A DNA stretch of 64,000 nucleotides, from contig CAVNZM010000016.1 in NCBI GenBank assembly GCA_963693365.1, positions 6,572,001-6,636,000 on the forward strand, written 5' to 3'. The notes beneath the pieces are model-generated. The model was given only the letters and a program-made list of their open reading frames with translations, did no database searches and had not been told where the DNA came from. Both the position numbers and the translations under genes were made by a program. Shown piece after piece: positions 1 to 47,870 of the stretch (the first letter of the stretch is position 1; each line of letters begins with the position of its first letter). This stretch comes from Amoebidium appalachense (taxonomy: Eukaryota; Ichthyosporea).

Positions 1-87
1 TTTTATTTTATTTTATTTTTTTATTTAATGTCTTATTATTATTATTCCCCTCCCCCCCGCCCCCCCCTCCCCCCCCCCCCCCCCCCC

Positions 88-132
<45 letters not shown>

Positions 133-183
133 AAATAAAAAAAAATAATAATTTTTTTCCGCGGGGGGGGGGGGGGGGGGGGG

Positions 184-223
<40 letters not shown>

Positions 224-365
224 TTATTATTATTTTTTTTTTTTGGGGGGGGGGGGGGGGAGGGGGGGGGGGGTCAATTCTCATGCCTGGGTAGGGATAG
301 ACATGTGAAAATGTGCACGTGCCACATGCACACACATGCACACACATGCACACACATGCACACAC
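1..365. repeat. Low-complexity edge: poly-C, poly-A, poly-G, (ATT)n and CACATG repeats
   Basis: This stretch holds a long C run (about 49-122) followed by an A-rich run, a G run (164-184), (ATT)n, T-rich sequence and a second G run, then short tandem CACACATG-type repeats (about 318-368). I see no gene in it. It would lie in the downstream part of the minus-strand gene whose last supported exon ends at 914, so it may be intron or flank. The C-run to A-run juncture is the same layout as the tail of the dispersed element described elsewhere in the window. Confidence 0.8.
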
Positions 366-866
366 ATGCAGCTACGCTGATTCACACCTACGTCAGTGGG
401 CACATCCAGACACACAGTGCACATGCACGCGCACAAATTGGCGGAAAACCGGGCACAAGCAAATCAGTGAGTAATGGCTGAGGGAGACACAAACAAGGAA
501 AGAAGAACACATACACAGTCACGTCAGTCCACACAAAAGAAAACAGTGAAAGTGTATCAGTAGCGGGACGGGGAAAGGGAGGAAGCAAGAGGGTGGTGGT
601 GGTGGTGGTGGGGCGGGGGGGGGGGGGGGGGACAAGAGAGGAGTGAGCAAGACATGGAATCAGGGAAAAAGGGGAGACGAAAAGAAGGGATAAAGAGTAC
701 AGGTAGCGAGATATCGGAGGGCGAGAGAGGGGGGGGGGGGGGGGGAAGAGGCGAATGGAGAAAGGACCGGATAGCCCCCGTATGTGTGCGGGTGGAGAGT
801 CATTCTTTCGTTTCTTTCCCCCCTCTCCCCCCCCTCCCCCCTTCCCCGTCCCCCCCTTTTTTCCCC

Positions 867-903
<37 letters not shown>

Positions 904-913
904 CTCTACATAC

Positions 914-7521
<6,608 letters not shown>

Positions 7522-9750
7522 GATGTTGGCTGTGGTTTAAGCCCTGGAAGGATCACGTCACAAAGTCAGTGCGTAATAAGGATGGAACCTCGTTAGCTCT
7601 TTCGCTCTTTCCTTTTCCTTCCTATCCACCCTTTTACATGCCCTGCCTCACGCCCTACCCTCCTCACCACTACTATCATCATCTTTGCAAACCTAATCCT
7701 CCGCACCCCCGGCCCCTCCCCCAAGACAATACAATGCAAGCATTCACTAAAGAAAATCAAGTTAAACCCAGCTACAAGTGGTTACAGCACATACGTAGTA
7801 GAAAAATCGTATGAACTGGCACAAAAATTCATCACTGAAATTCACTTTCGCAGCCACCGCTTGCACATATCACGGCAGTTCAGTCTCAGCAGTGGCAACC
7901 TTGTCAAGAGCTACCCCAAAAAGAAACTAGCACACAAAACCAATAATCCTACCTTTATGGGCTCGCTCGTGGAAAAGTTGTCTGCAGAAAGAATCCGATT
8001 CTACCCTTCCTCGCAGTCCTACACACAGAAGGGGGCACCTACCCACACTCCTGCCAAGAGAAAACTAAACAAGAACCCCAAGCTGTTTTTCGTGTGACAG
8101 TAAGCTACAGACACGCATAGCAAATAACCAGTCAGAGAAATAACTCCCTAAGTATATTGTACAACATGAACATCGTTTTGTTCACTCCGTTGCGAAGCTT
8201 GCAAACATGTGTTTCTCATGATCAGGTGCGTGTGAGCGGACTCAGCTGGACAGTGTGAAGTGTGTGCACTGTGTTTAGGTGGCGGAATATGATTCGCGAA
8301 TAGTGCTCATTAAAACCATTTAAAAGACACCATTTGTAAACATATATGGCTAATGAGAAGTCCCCGGAATTTATAATATTTGAATCAAATTGCACACCAG
8401 AATGAGTGACTGAATAAAAATGAGAACGCTGAGCAAAAGAAACAAACGAGAATTACTGTTTTTTTGTTGAAGTAAAAACAATTTGGTACACTGTCACAAG
8501 CACTCCTGACACCGCACTATAAACTCTAAGTTCACCAAGTAAGTTCTAGTAACTCGTTGAGAGTCATGCATTGACTTTGGCGTTTTTTGGGTTGCACAAC
8601 CGCACTGAAAGTTGCCACTTGCCAGCTGGCCAGCCCGTCCCGGACAGCCGGATGTCTTCGCAACAAAGCGAGGGTGGGAAACGAAAAGTGGGTTTTCATT
8701 CAGCCAAATAAGAAAATTTTTTTTTTTTTGGAAACTACTGTTTTTTCCTGCCAAGACGCAGCCAGCATACATATGCTCACCGAAAATAACGGGCCGGTCT
8801 CAGGCTGATCATGAAGTAGTTTTTCTATTGGGTGACGATTTCGTATCTCAGCACAAAACGGCGGCCTGAAGTGTAGCCCCACCGCCGGGCGGCGCCGGCA
8901 CCACCACAGCTCAGCCTCAGGCTTGCTGTATCACAGGCTGCAACTGGACTGTTTGCCACGCTCGTAACTTTCTCTGACAAGAAAATTTCACACATTTTGA
9001 CTTCTTACTTTCTAGACCAACATTACACCCACTATAGTAGTGATAAAATGAGGATTCTGGAGACGTGTGGGACTCGAGAAGCACCCCCCCAGCGGGGCGT
9101 TGTATCCGAAGGCTTTATATGTTTACATTGCTATAAAGCGAGACTGCCTGCGAAATCTGACGTCACTATCATGACAAAGATGGCCGTACTGGCCAGGGTT
9201 CGACATTTGGGTTTCAAGTCGGGTATTTTTTGATGTTTTGTGACGTCATCCATTTTGGCCTCGCGAAAGGTGGGGTAATTCCAGGATATACGTACTTTGG
9301 ATAGATCAGATAAACCTTTGTATACCTATCCGCTAATATGTAAATATATCCTCTGGCGGGGAGCCCCTCGTGTGAGAAGCCAAAACACACTTGATACAGG
9401 TGCTTTTGAAACTCAGGGATTTTGTTTCACTGAGCACGCATGTCACACTCGCCTACCCGCATCATTATAACCCGAGACAGCCAGTCTAACTTTCGTTTAG
9501 GTGTTATAATCGCCTGTTCATCTCAGGATAGAGACATTGTGTTGCTGACTAACTTTAATGAATAGCCTGAGGCGTGCGCAGCGCGCCGCCCGCTGAAAAG
9601 CTTTGCTTAGTGTCACCACATTCGCACCTATTCCTGTGTGCTAAGTTCTCTCCGTGTCTCTAGCTTCAACGGTGGTCGTTTCTTAGATAAGTCTTTCTCC
9701 TGAGGATTTCCCTTACAGTCACTTCCTCTCTTGGGGCGCCCGCACACCCC
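7522..9750. other. Intergenic stretch, mostly unique sequence, no gene recognised
   Basis: After some G-rich DNA (7340-7500), most of this interval is non-repetitive and has no long open frame with a recognisable product. It lies upstream of the ATG at 7521 of the minus-strand gene, so its left part probably holds that gene's promoter and 5' UTR. Two perfect TGACGTCA palindromes (9158-9165 and 9241-9248) are present. Such octamers bind CREB/ATF-type bZIP factors in other eukaryotes, but no function can be shown here. Confidence 0.6.
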
Positions 9751-9764
9751 CTTCTAGATATCTG

Positions 9765-9794
9765 AAGTCTCTCTCTCTTTCTCTCTCTCTCTCC

Positions 9795-9845
<51 letters not shown>

Positions 9846-10034
9846 TCTTTCTCTCTCTCTCTCTCTCGCCCCTTCTTCCCTCAGGCTTTCCAGACGGTCT
9901 CTCTCTCTTCACGTTCTTCCTCCTCTCCCTCTCTCTGTCTCTCTGTCTCTCTCTCACCGTCTCCCCCCCCCTTCCCCCCCCCCCCTCCCCCCCGCCCGAG
10001 TCTCTCTCTCAGGCAGTTTTCAATCACTCGCTCT

Positions 10035-10107
<73 letters not shown>

Positions 10108-10250
10108 TCTACTTTCTCTCTCTCCCTCTCTCCCCAAGAGTCTCTTTGTCTCTCTCTCTCCCCCTCTCTCACGGTGCTCTGAGACTCCCGGTCTCTCTTT
10201 CTCTCCGAAGCCTCCCCCTCCTCCCCCCACCCCCACCCCCTCCCTCACTA
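9765..10250. repeat. (CT)n-rich block
   Basis: Several (CT)n arrays (about 9768-9866 and 10034-10102) are interspersed with short CTCTC-rich unique pieces and C runs. On the minus strand it reads as (GA)n and would lie downstream of the possible exon at 10383-10656. No gene is supported in it. Confidence 0.85.
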
Positions 10251-10382
10251 CCCTCCCAGCTCTCTCTCTGCCTGTCTCCTCCGCCTACAGGCAACTGGGC
10301 TTTCTTTCCAGTTCCAACGTAATATCCCTCTCGTTGTCCCCCCCCCCCCCCCCCCCCCCCCCTTCCCCCGGGCCGGGGGGTT

Positions 10383-10656
10383 AGAGACGGCTGCATTTTC
10401 CTCCACCACCTCCGCCACCTCCTTGGCAACCGAAATATTAGCACCCGATTCCTGGCCCACAGACATTTCAGTGGTGACCGTACCAGACTGCTTGGCCTTC
10501 TTTGCCTTGACCACCGCAAGCGTCTTTAAGAAAATCGCCCAAGTTGAGTGTTTTAGGGCCAGGCTTCGACTGCTCCTTCCCATCTGAAAAGCGATGGTCA
10601 GGCTGCCGAGTGCTGGCAGCCACAGGGGCTACCCTAGGAAGCGCGTGTTTGCCCAT
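10383..10656 (-). CDS. Possible coding exon, family unknown, frame change inside
   Basis: From an ATG at 10656 the minus strand reads a plausible protein that includes KPGPKTLNLGDFLKD. The frame then runs into a stop near 10470. Skipping one base around 10520-10530 opens a second frame with protein-like composition (lysine/alanine stretch, then SGANISVAKEVAEVVEEN) up to a C/G-rich boundary near 10383. No splice pair explains the switch. I do not recognise the family. It could be a first exon containing an assembly indel, or a decayed copy. It faces away from the RING gene that begins at 11555. Confidence 0.3.
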
Positions 10657-11004
10657 GGAGAGAGTGACCTACAGCGAAAGGGCCCAAAAACAACACGGGT
10701 GAAAGCGTGACACGTGAGAACTTAAAAAAAAACCGGCTCTGAGTCACCTGACAACTGACTTGAAGGCTGTGTTTTGACTGAAGGGAGGGAGTTTTGCGCC
10801 AAAAAAAAAAAACGAAAGTAACCATCAGACTGGTGTAAGGCCATGACATTGTAACCTTAAGATTATGTCAAAAGGTTCCCCAATTTTACCATTACGGTGG
10901 CCAAAATTCATTTTACTTGACTGCTGAGTGCTGGATAACCGAGCGAACTATCCCATGCATGAAAATAATAGCCTATCACCGAATTCCCACCCCAGCTGGT
11001 GCTT

Positions 11005-11068
<64 letters not shown>

Positions 11069-11554
11069 CTATATGTACACTCCACTATCCGGCCACGTAC
11101 CCTACGCAGGAAGGGTAGTGTACCCCAGCCTCTTCCAGGCGGGGTATTTTTTTCTGGCAGTGGGGTATTTTTTAGGGTATTTTTGGGGTATTGTCTAACC
11201 CTGGTACTGGCTGCCGGGCCATGAAAGGAGCTTGATCAAAGACTGCAAGAGAAGGGCGTGTTTTATCAAGATTTGAACCAAACGAACAACCTTGTAATGA
11301 GAACAGTTAAGGGATCATTCACCCAGCTTCGCCTTATATTGCTGCTTACAAAGCTTCTTATGACCGCTATAGTGACAACAGTCTAGCCCCCTATGTAAAA
11401 CATCAGTGGAGTAACAGAACGAAGTAGCTTACACGGTCGTTTTTGTGCTGTAGATGTCTGGATCAGCTGATTTGTTTCCTTATTCCCTACATCTCTAAGC
11501 TGTGTTTTATTGTTACCTAGAAGCAACACCCTTTTGATCTATCAGTTCAACTGC
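10657..11554. other. Intergenic region with a 63-nt G run
   Basis: This spacer lies upstream of the RING-gene start codon (11555) and, if the minus-strand exon at 10656 is real, is a divergent promoter region. A single uninterrupted G run occupies about 11006-11068. Several GGGGTATTTTT-like repeats follow (about 11138-11190). No open frame of note. Confidence 0.6.
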
Positions 11555-18021
<6,467 letters not shown>

Positions 18022-18759
18022 GTATCGGCACATGTAACGGGGGGCATCGACACGTATGGACTTGAAAAACACGCACCACATTTGTGCAAAAGATGAAGAA
18101 TTTCGAATGTATATTCACATGCGCAAAAGATCATTTATTTATATAGGCATGTTACACACAGGTGCAGCTTATACTTCCAAGTGCACATGTACAGGTTGTG
18201 TTATATGCTTGCCTTAGCTTACACAAAAAGGTACATGTCAATACACACACCAAAAAAACCCTGTTCGTCTTATAAATATGCGCACATGCAACACACTTCG
18301 AATACATGCTACACGCATGCACACAAACTCATTTTACATAGTGCACATATACAGCCCAAGCACCTGTGCACACGCACAAATATCAAATTTACCACCTATG
18401 CAAAGACCCAAGAAACATGAAGTTTAGACCTGCATTTATTAGGCACGATTGGAGTATAGGAATCGAACCTGTAAATGTGGGTCTGATCGTGACTGAAATA
18501 GTAGTTAGTCACGTCACTGATCATGAGTTCATGTTGCAGCAGTCTAAGTTGTGCTAGGCAGGGGACTTGTAGCATGAGGGGGGGGGGGGAGTTATTGTCA
18601 AATCAAAGCATACATGTTGTATGTGGTGTATTTTTTGGATAATGTTTAGATAACATGCTGCCAGCAGCAAGTGTATGTGGGGTGGCTTTCTGGAAAGGCC
18701 TACAACCAACATGAACAATACACGGTGATGTCAATCACACGTGCAAGTAGCAGACAACT

Positions 18760-18804
<45 letters not shown>

Positions 18805-18964
18805 TTTCCCCTCCTCCCCCCATTGCAAATACTATGGATGATTTGGGTCCCCCCTGAGGATGGGCTCTGCTTCGCATGCATACTCTCGTGGTTTGCACTC
18901 TGCATTACAATGTTGTTCGTTACAAATGTCTACATACTTTGTACTCCATATAACATTCAACCCC

Positions 18965-18995
<31 letters not shown>

Positions 18996-19162
18996 AAAAA
19001 AAAAAAAAAAAGGAAAAGAAAAGAAATACCGGAACGAAAAGCGACAAAAGGCTAGACACGCAAAAACGTTGTTTGAGTGTAATTCAATGCCCATGCAATG
19101 TACCTTGTGTGTGGAAGCTTATATCGGTAGAACGCATGGGCACTGTCATGAAACAAGTTTTC

Positions 19163-19200
<38 letters not shown>

Positions 19201-19421
19201 AAGAGAAAGAAAAGAGTTCAAAATCTGCAACAAACTTTCATGCCTTTGTCTTGCTTCCTTAAGATTTAGGTAACAACCATTCGAAGTTTAGTATCCCACT
19301 ATTCCAAACAATGCAAAGACAACCACTTACATACAAGTGTGTTTACGTGGTGGGTGGGTGGGTGGGTGGGCAAGCGGAGAAGAAAAAAAGAAGGGGGGGG
19401 GGGGGGATCAAATGGGGAGAA
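18022..19421. other. Convergent intergenic region between the RING gene and UTP11
   Basis: Both flanking genes end here (RING gene stop at 18021 on +, UTP11 stop at 19422 on -). The interval contains CACATG-rich unique DNA, a C run of about 42 nt (18763-18804), a dispersed element copy (18828-19011) and a second A run (about 19160-19198). No coding exon was recognised and no confident poly(A) signal could be assigned to either gene. Confidence 0.6.
18828..19011 (+). mobile_element. Dispersed retroposon-like element, 3' part with poly-C/poly-A tail
   Basis: Contains CCCCCCTGAGGATGGGCTCT, TGCACTCTGCATTACAATG, TACTTTGTACTCC and ACATTCAA, then an uninterrupted C run (about 18961-18985) passing directly into an A run (about 18986-19011). 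This is the clearest copy of the C-then-A tail. The segment TGCACTCTGCATTACAATG also resembles the satellite unit of the UTP11 intron read on the minus strand. Confidence 0.75.
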
Positions 19422-41351
<21,930 letters not shown>

Positions 41352-42532
41352 CTTCGAAGTAATTAACGCCCTCTGCCGTGCACTATTTTAGAAGTGTAAG
41401 GGAGAAACTAGTGAGAAGTGAAAGCGAAAGGTCAGATTCAAGCTTCCCTAACCGCCTTAAAACGGTGAACAAAGGAGTGTACACCCGTAGAGAGCACGAC
41501 TATAAATGTGAAGCTTGAATGTTTGGCTTTATGTTTACGCAAGCTACACGAATACAGCTTTTTGCCCAAGCGATGCTACTAATGAATCCGACTGGCGGTT
41601 CCGGGTCTGTGTCTGAAACACACACAAGCGAACTCGCACTGTGGCAATACAAGGAAGTCACACAAATATATCACGTGTAACTTACAGTCAGGCCATCATC
41701 CATCAGCATACCTTTCCTACAATCGCAAATCGCTTGATAATGTGCGACAAATCGGTTAAATTGAGCTAGCAAAATCTCGATCAAATACCTGAATTTCATG
41801 TATTCGTTTAGGACACAACCTTCAGAGGATCCAAAACCATGGCACAAACTCAGCAAAAAGCAGTACACAGTCACACAAACCTCTGCCACACTACAAAAAC
41901 CTACCACATCTTTCATTGCCCGTTACTCCATGTACATCCCCTCCCCCTTCCCCCCCCCCCCCCCCCCCCCCCCGCCCTCCTCCTCCCCCCCCCTCCCCTC
42001 CCTCCCCTCACTTCGTCTGCCCACATGTGAAAACTTTTTGTCAAGAAGTCTCGCGAGTATTCCTGACCCATTCTTCGACATGTGCGCCCTGACAGTGCCC
42101 GTACAGTCCCTCGACATCTCTCACACAACCCCCTGTCCTTTAAATCGTAGCTTGTATTTCCATCCGCCTCCTGCTGCTTACTGCATTCCTACTGCTCTTA
42201 TTTCGCACGTTCCTTCTGGCTGGAAACTCATGTAGTTGCCTTTCCGGGTTTGACATGTGTGAGAAAGCACCTGACCACACGTTTAGCTGCAGTTACCTTG
42301 GAAGATTGCTCCATTAAAAGATGCTGTGTGGCTGTTTATTTCCTTTTGTTGTGGGGAAGCATGGTGGTTGAACGAAACGTTTCTCAATCTTCATTCGATG
42401 TCATTAGCCTCAAACTGCACGTGTGCGCATGCACGACGACTAACTCATACGATTACCACAGCGAGGCTGTGATGACTTTTGCAGGCTTCTCGAGCACGTT
42501 TTTTCTACACTTGGGCAAGGCCCTCTTTGATT
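41352..42532. promoter_or_regulatory. Divergent promoter region between UTP11 and the RRM gene
   Basis: The UTP11 start codon (41351, minus) and the RRM-gene start codon (42533, plus) face away from each other across about 1.18 kb. This interval is mainly unique sequence with one C run (41950-41973). No TATA box could be assigned with confidence. Role inferred only from gene orientation. Confidence 0.5.
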
Positions 42533-42924
42533 ATGGAGCCTGACGTGTCTGCTCCCAAGGTTTGTCAACTCCCCCCGCCCCTCCCCCCCCTTCCCTCCCC
42601 CCCTCCCCCCGCCACACACACATACACATACACGTACACATATACACGGACAGACGACACACACATACCCTGTTCCGCCTCTCCTTCCCCACTCTGGCCT
42701 CCCCAGGACCTTCACGCTAATGCAGCATTGCTTCTCGATTTTCTTAAAATTGAAGTTTTGTATATTGCGCTTGTGGTTGTGTGTGTGCGTGGAGGGGGGG
42801 TGGGGGTGGGGGGGGGGGGGGGGGGGGGATCGAAGTCGAAAGGGGGTAGGGGGGAGGGGGAGTGGAGGGGGAACCTTCACGTGGTGGTGTGTATTGTGTA
42901 TGGGGAAGGGGAACGGAAGGAGGG

Positions 42925-42959
<35 letters not shown>

Positions 42960-45465
42960 CTCTCTGTCTGTGTCTTTGTTTGCGTCTGTGTTTGTGTTGA
43001 GAGGACACTTTTGTACCAAGTTGTCAGTCAAAGGTTATGCACTACCTTTTTCTTTGTAACACGTATCTTACATATCCGTTTTCCACAGGCCACGGAGCCT
43101 TCGGCAGAGCAAACATTGCACGAAACAAAGCAAGTGTCTGCTTTTACAGAAAAAGAAACGACCGGTGGACGAGTAAAGGAAAGAAAGGAAAGGGAGGAAG
43201 AAAGGAAAGGAAAAGAAAACGGTGATCGACAGAGAGAGGAGAGGAGGGATTCTCGGGGGAGGGATGGTGATAGGGACAGAGCAAGAAAGGATAAGGGGAG
43301 GGATTCGAAGTCGGAGAAGGAGAGGGAGAGAGAAAAAGAAAGAAATAGAGAGAAGGAGAGGGAGCGAGAGAGGGACAGAGAGAGAGACAGTCATAGGGAG
43401 AAGGAGAGGGAGAAGAGGAGGGGAGATTCAAAAGACGAGCGCGAGCGAAAACGAAGCAAGACGGATGTGGAAAAACGGTGGAAGAGTGATGATAGGAGGA
43501 AGGAGAGAAGGGATTCTGAAAAACGAGACAGAAGGGATGGGGACGATAAGAAGAGAGAGAAAGAGAGGGAGAAGGAAAGGGGGGATAAAGAGGTTGAAAG
43601 AAGAGAGAAACCTGATGTTGTTGTAAACGGGACGGAGGACCGAGATAGAGATATACCTATAGATGTAAAGATGAAAACGGAGGAGAAAGAGAGTGTGAAA
43701 GAGGAACATGTTACCAAGGAAATGATAGATTATCTTCTCTCCCTTCCGCCGGAAACGCTTACTCCATATCAGGTGGATCTGCTGTTGCAACATATGGAGA
43801 GCGGGGGAAAGAGAGAGAGTTTTGATGAGAAAAAGGAGGGTGGTGAAACTGAAACCGTGGAAACAGAAACGAAAGAAACGAAACAAGAGGCAGGGGAGGG
43901 TGAGGGACTGGTAAACCGGGAGGTGGAGGGACTGGTAAACCAGGAGGTGGGAGAGGGGGAGGATGGAAAAGAGACGAAGGAAAAGGAAGGTGGTATCGAC
44001 GCAAAGAAGGAAACTGATGAAAGGAAGGACAATGACAGAGGCAAGAGCTCAGGAAAGGACAGGGAGAGGGAGAAAGAACGAGAAACGGAGCGAGAGAGAA
44101 GGGAGAGGGAGAGACAGGGACATACACAGGGGAGGAGACAAGCGACGGGAGCGTAGTGAGGAGAGAGGGAGGGACCACCGCCGGGCGGAGAGAGAGAGAG
44201 ACATCGACTATGAACGGGCTCGGTTGGGCTCCAACTATCGTGACGTCAGAGATAGGGACCTTCTTCCTATTGGCTCCTCTTCTCTTCTTTCGGACCGCCT
44301 CGTTTCTGATTCGCAGATGCTGTCACGTGATTTGGTACTTGGAGCGTCCCGGCGGCTGTCCCCCTTAACTGAGCGGTTGATTGAGCGTGAGAGGGCTGCC
44401 CTTCTGCTGAATGATCCCTTAAGGGGCGATCCGCTATTGGCTGGTCGGGGCGGTTCCCGCGAAGATGATTGGCTGAGGGAGCGACTGCTGCTCGAGGAGG
44501 AGCTGCTGCGACGGTCCACTTTCGGGTCGGGCCTGGGTGCTGACCCGTTGAGATACGGGTCGCTTGGCTCGGACATCCTGCGCGTGCTGGCCCGCGAGAG
44601 GGACTCCTTGGCATCTGACCCGTTGGCCCGTGACCCGCTCTGGCGAGACCGTGACCCTCTGGGGCGAGACCTTCCGTCGTCTTCTGGAAGGTATGTCGAC
44701 ATGGACACACGCAGGGGCCTGTCCTTTGGCCTGCGCTCGCCGCGCATGTATGACGACAGAGGCAGGGAGAGAGCTGATGCTATTTTTGGCTACGATGACG
44801 TCACAGAGAGATCCAGGGCCGACTATGATGCGATTCTGCGGCGGCGGCGGCTGGAGGTAGAGGAGGAGTTGATGAGGCGGGCCAGGGAGGATTCTTTGGC
44901 ACGTGACCCGCGGGATTATATCGATGCACGTGATCGTGGGCGTGACCCGCGAGACCTGCGGGATGCACGTGATGTGGTGCGTGACTTGCGGGATGTGCGG
45001 GATCCGCGAGATGTGCGGGATGCACGTGATTTGGTGCGTGATACGCGAGATGTGCGGGACCCACGTGATCTGCGAGATGCACGTGACCCACGAGATCTGC
45101 GGGATGCACGTGATTTGGTACGTGACCCACGGGATGTGCGAGATGTGCGGGATGCACGTGACTATGACCCGCTGGGTGACACGTGGGAGGAACAAATCAT
45201 GCAGAGACGTGCAGAGATGGCGAGGGAGGGCCGGAGCATGGGTGGGGATAATGCCAAGTTAAAGAAGATCGGCGATTGGCTGGGGGTAGATCCGGTTGCT
45301 GATCCGGAAAAGTATGAGATTGCCATTTCAAAGCGCACGATTTATGTTGGCAACCTGCCCGTTACGTACAACCCAGACAAGGACCGGGATGCCATCTGCC
45401 GGACGTTTGAGCAATTTGGCGATGTGATGGATGTGCGCGATCGCCATGGAAGCAGGTAGAGTTTA

Positions 45466-45497
<32 letters not shown>

Positions 45498-45856
45498 CCG
45501 CCCGCCCGGCCACCCGGCCCCTTCCCCACCTTTCCGGCAAATAGAAGGAAGGAAGAAAGAAGGGCAAAGAAGATAAAGGGATGGGGAATGGGGATGGGAA
45601 TAAAGAACGAGACAGAAGGAAGGAAAGAAGTCAGACGGACACCAAAGCAAAAAAACACACACACATGTGCGCGTGCGGGCATGCCAGTTCGGACAGATGC
45701 ACGTCTTGGGTTCGAACCCCCCCTAAAAGCCTCCCCCCCAAGACCTCCCCCCTCCCCCCTTTTCCTACCCCCCTCACCCATCCATGATATCTCGAACTAC
45801 TTCTACATGATTTTGTCCGTTGTAAAAACGAAATGCGTGCTGGGTAATGCACTTAG

Positions 45857-45908
<52 letters not shown>

Positions 45909-46179
45909 CCTCCCACACACCCGTCCGACACACCCACCCGTCGCCCCCCTCATTTCCATCCGTGCAGAAGCTACGAGAGGCGACACACACACATACCCGC
46001 TCTTGCTTTCATTGTCTCTGCCGTTTTTAATCTAGCACACTTGCCTTTCAGAGCTCACGTGCACGTATACTGCATACACACACACTCACTCACTCACTCA
46101 CTCACTCACTCACTCACTCACTCACTCACTATCACACACACACATACACACACACTCGACACACACACTCACGCTCGAC

Positions 46180-46229
<50 letters not shown>

Positions 46230-46609
46230 TCCTCTTTTTGACATTCCGTGAGCCCTCGCAAGCCAGCCGTGCACTTGATTTGTGCAAGCAAGGCCTGCAG
46301 TTTAATGGGAGTCTGCTGCTAATCCGCACAGCTCACACGGGATCTCAGAGCAAAGCACGGCGCAAGTAACTTCAAAATGACTGAATTTACTGGTGGGTGA
46401 TATGTTAATGTGTTTTTTTCTTTTGCTAACTGAAGCATTTTTTGTTGTGTGGGCGTTGTGTATGTTGTGATGGGGTTGGGGTGAGGGGGAGGTGGGTGGC
46501 TGGGTGGCTGAGTGGGTGAGTGTGGATGGGGGTCGGGTGGGTGGGTGAGTGTGGATGGGGGTCGGGTGGGTGGGTGAGTGGGTATGGGTGGGGGCGTGGG
46601 TGGGTGGGG

Positions 46610-46646
<37 letters not shown>

Positions 46647-47419
46647 ATTTTTATCATATTTTCTGAAATAGTCTGTTTCTGTTTGCCACATGCATAGAAA
46701 ATGTCGGCTTGCTACAGCCAGTAGTCCTGATGTCTCTGACAGATATTTGCTGGTGGGCGATCTGTGGATGTGTTCATTCCTTCACGCTCTGCCGTGTTTT
46801 GTGTTGTGTGGGCTTTGTTGAATTTGTGGGGCTTGGGGCGGGGGAATGAGGATTGGTGGTGGGTGGGTATGGGGAGAATGGGGGGGGGGGGGGATGTGTG
46901 TGAGTGAGTGGGCGGGTAGGTGGGGGGGGGTGTTCCCAATTGTGTGTGTGAGTGTGTTTTCCGGGAGGTTGGAGGGGAATGTATGTGTGTGTGTTTTGGG
47001 GGGAGGGGGGGGGGGGGGGGGGGGGGGTATTGATGTATACATGTCTTGGTGTCTGAACTATCAAAGCGTTTTTCTGTTACGGCACGCATGGAAAGGTGGC
47101 GACCTGCTACAGTACAACCATATTCGATGGGTGAAAATGCATATTTGTCTGTAATCCTTGCTTGCGAACATTGTATGGTGTTGTCTGTCGTGATCTAATA
47201 CTTGGTAATGAAACACACACTACATGCCCACCCCCCCCTCACCTCCCCTGGCCGTTCCGGTTTTCGGTTTGTTATTCTTTTTTTTTTCGTGTGGATTTCC
47301 CAGTTTTTTTTTTTATAGGTAGTTGCTTCCAAGTGTTCCACACCAACACATCACCCGCCTATGTCCCTTCTTATGCTCCTGGCAAAGAGGCAAACACACA
47401 ATGCGGCGCTTACGCGCGG

Positions 47420-47479
<60 letters not shown>

Positions 47480-47590
47480 ACAACACACATGGGCATGTTT
47501 CTTCTTGCCTGGCTCTTGCAAGTTATTCTTTTATTGCTATAAATACACTAACTGATGTGGTGTGGTTACAGTCTTGAGAAACCGTCCTGA
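42533..47590 (+). CDS. RS/RE-rich RNA-binding protein with one RRM
   Basis: Exons: 42533-42559 (MEPDVSAPK), 43089-45455, 46228-46365 and a tentative last exon 47572-47590, all GT-AG with agreeing phases. Exon 2 encodes a long R/E/D/K-rich, SR-like region, a short ordered stretch (MIDYLLSLPPETLTPYQVDL), then LSRDL/DPL-rich sequence, about 25 tandem RD[PVLA]RD-type repeats, and the first half of an RRM. RNP2 is TIYVGNL; RNP1, split by the intron, is RFLFLTF. The fold ends LLLIRTAH. Such proteins usually work in pre-mRNA splicing, in the nucleus; no closer orthologue is assigned. Around 44090-44150 the frame shifts by one base within AG-rich sequence; removing one base gives about 849 aa. The last exon (tail NLEKPS) is the least certain part. 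Confidence 0.82.
44880..45170 (+). repeat. Coding minisatellite, RD-repeat of the RRM protein
   Basis: Tandem degenerate 9-15 bp units built from CGTGA[CT], CGGGATG[CT]G and GATGCACGTGAT give runs of RD dipeptides such as RDLRDARDVVRD. The frame stays open through the block and codon use varies between units, so it is a maintained protein repeat rather than noncoding satellite. Confidence 0.85.
45857..45907. repeat. 51-nt C run in RRM-gene intron 3
   Basis: Uninterrupted C run within the intron that splits the RRM. A shorter C run follows the donor at 45469-45494 and (CA)n/(CTCA)n occupies 46080-46226 up to the acceptor. Confidence 0.9.
46076..46227. repeat. (CACT)n and (CA)n array ending in the RRM exon 3 acceptor
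   Basis: About thirteen ACTC units (46084-46131) are followed by interrupted (CA)n to 46227, whose last CACAG is the splice acceptor of the exon that completes the RRM. Confidence 0.9.
46380..47150 (+). repeat. Diverged tandem duplication in RRM-gene intron
   Basis: Two copies of about 360-410 bp (about 46380-46735 and 46736-47150). Shared landmarks in order: GCTGGTGGGCGAT or ACTGGTGGGTGAT, GTGTTGTGTGGGC, GGGTGGGTG-rich G/T minisatellite, a G run, TTTCTGTTTGCCAC or TTTCTGTTACGGCAC, and CTGCTACAG. No coding frame is shared. Similarity is moderate, so the duplication is old. Confidence 0.6.
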
Positions 47591-47831
47591 GCAATGGTGG
47601 GGGTGGAAGGTGGCTCGGATCTGTGCATCTGCACACATTCCAACGACTAAGGAAGGTGGTGCATCACTGCTAGGCGGATTGCAGCCTGCGTCGTGAAACA
47701 TGTTGAAGTTATGTGATTTGTGCGCATGTGCACACTCACACATGCATATGTACACATTTATGCAGGCACTTACACACACTAACCGACTCACTCACTTCAC
47801 AAGCGCGCACACGCACTCACTCAGCTCGCTT

Positions 47832-47870
<39 letters not shown>

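Noticed and set aside
45709-45722. Possible tRNA (GGGTTCGAACCCC, B-box-like)
   Set aside because: No A box, acceptor stem or cloverleaf can be folded from the upstream sequence.
47326-47400. Candidate RRM-gene exon (FQVFHTNTSPAYVPSYAPGK)
   Set aside because: Phase could fit after an AG at 47324-47325, but no GT donor follows before repeats; left out of the model.
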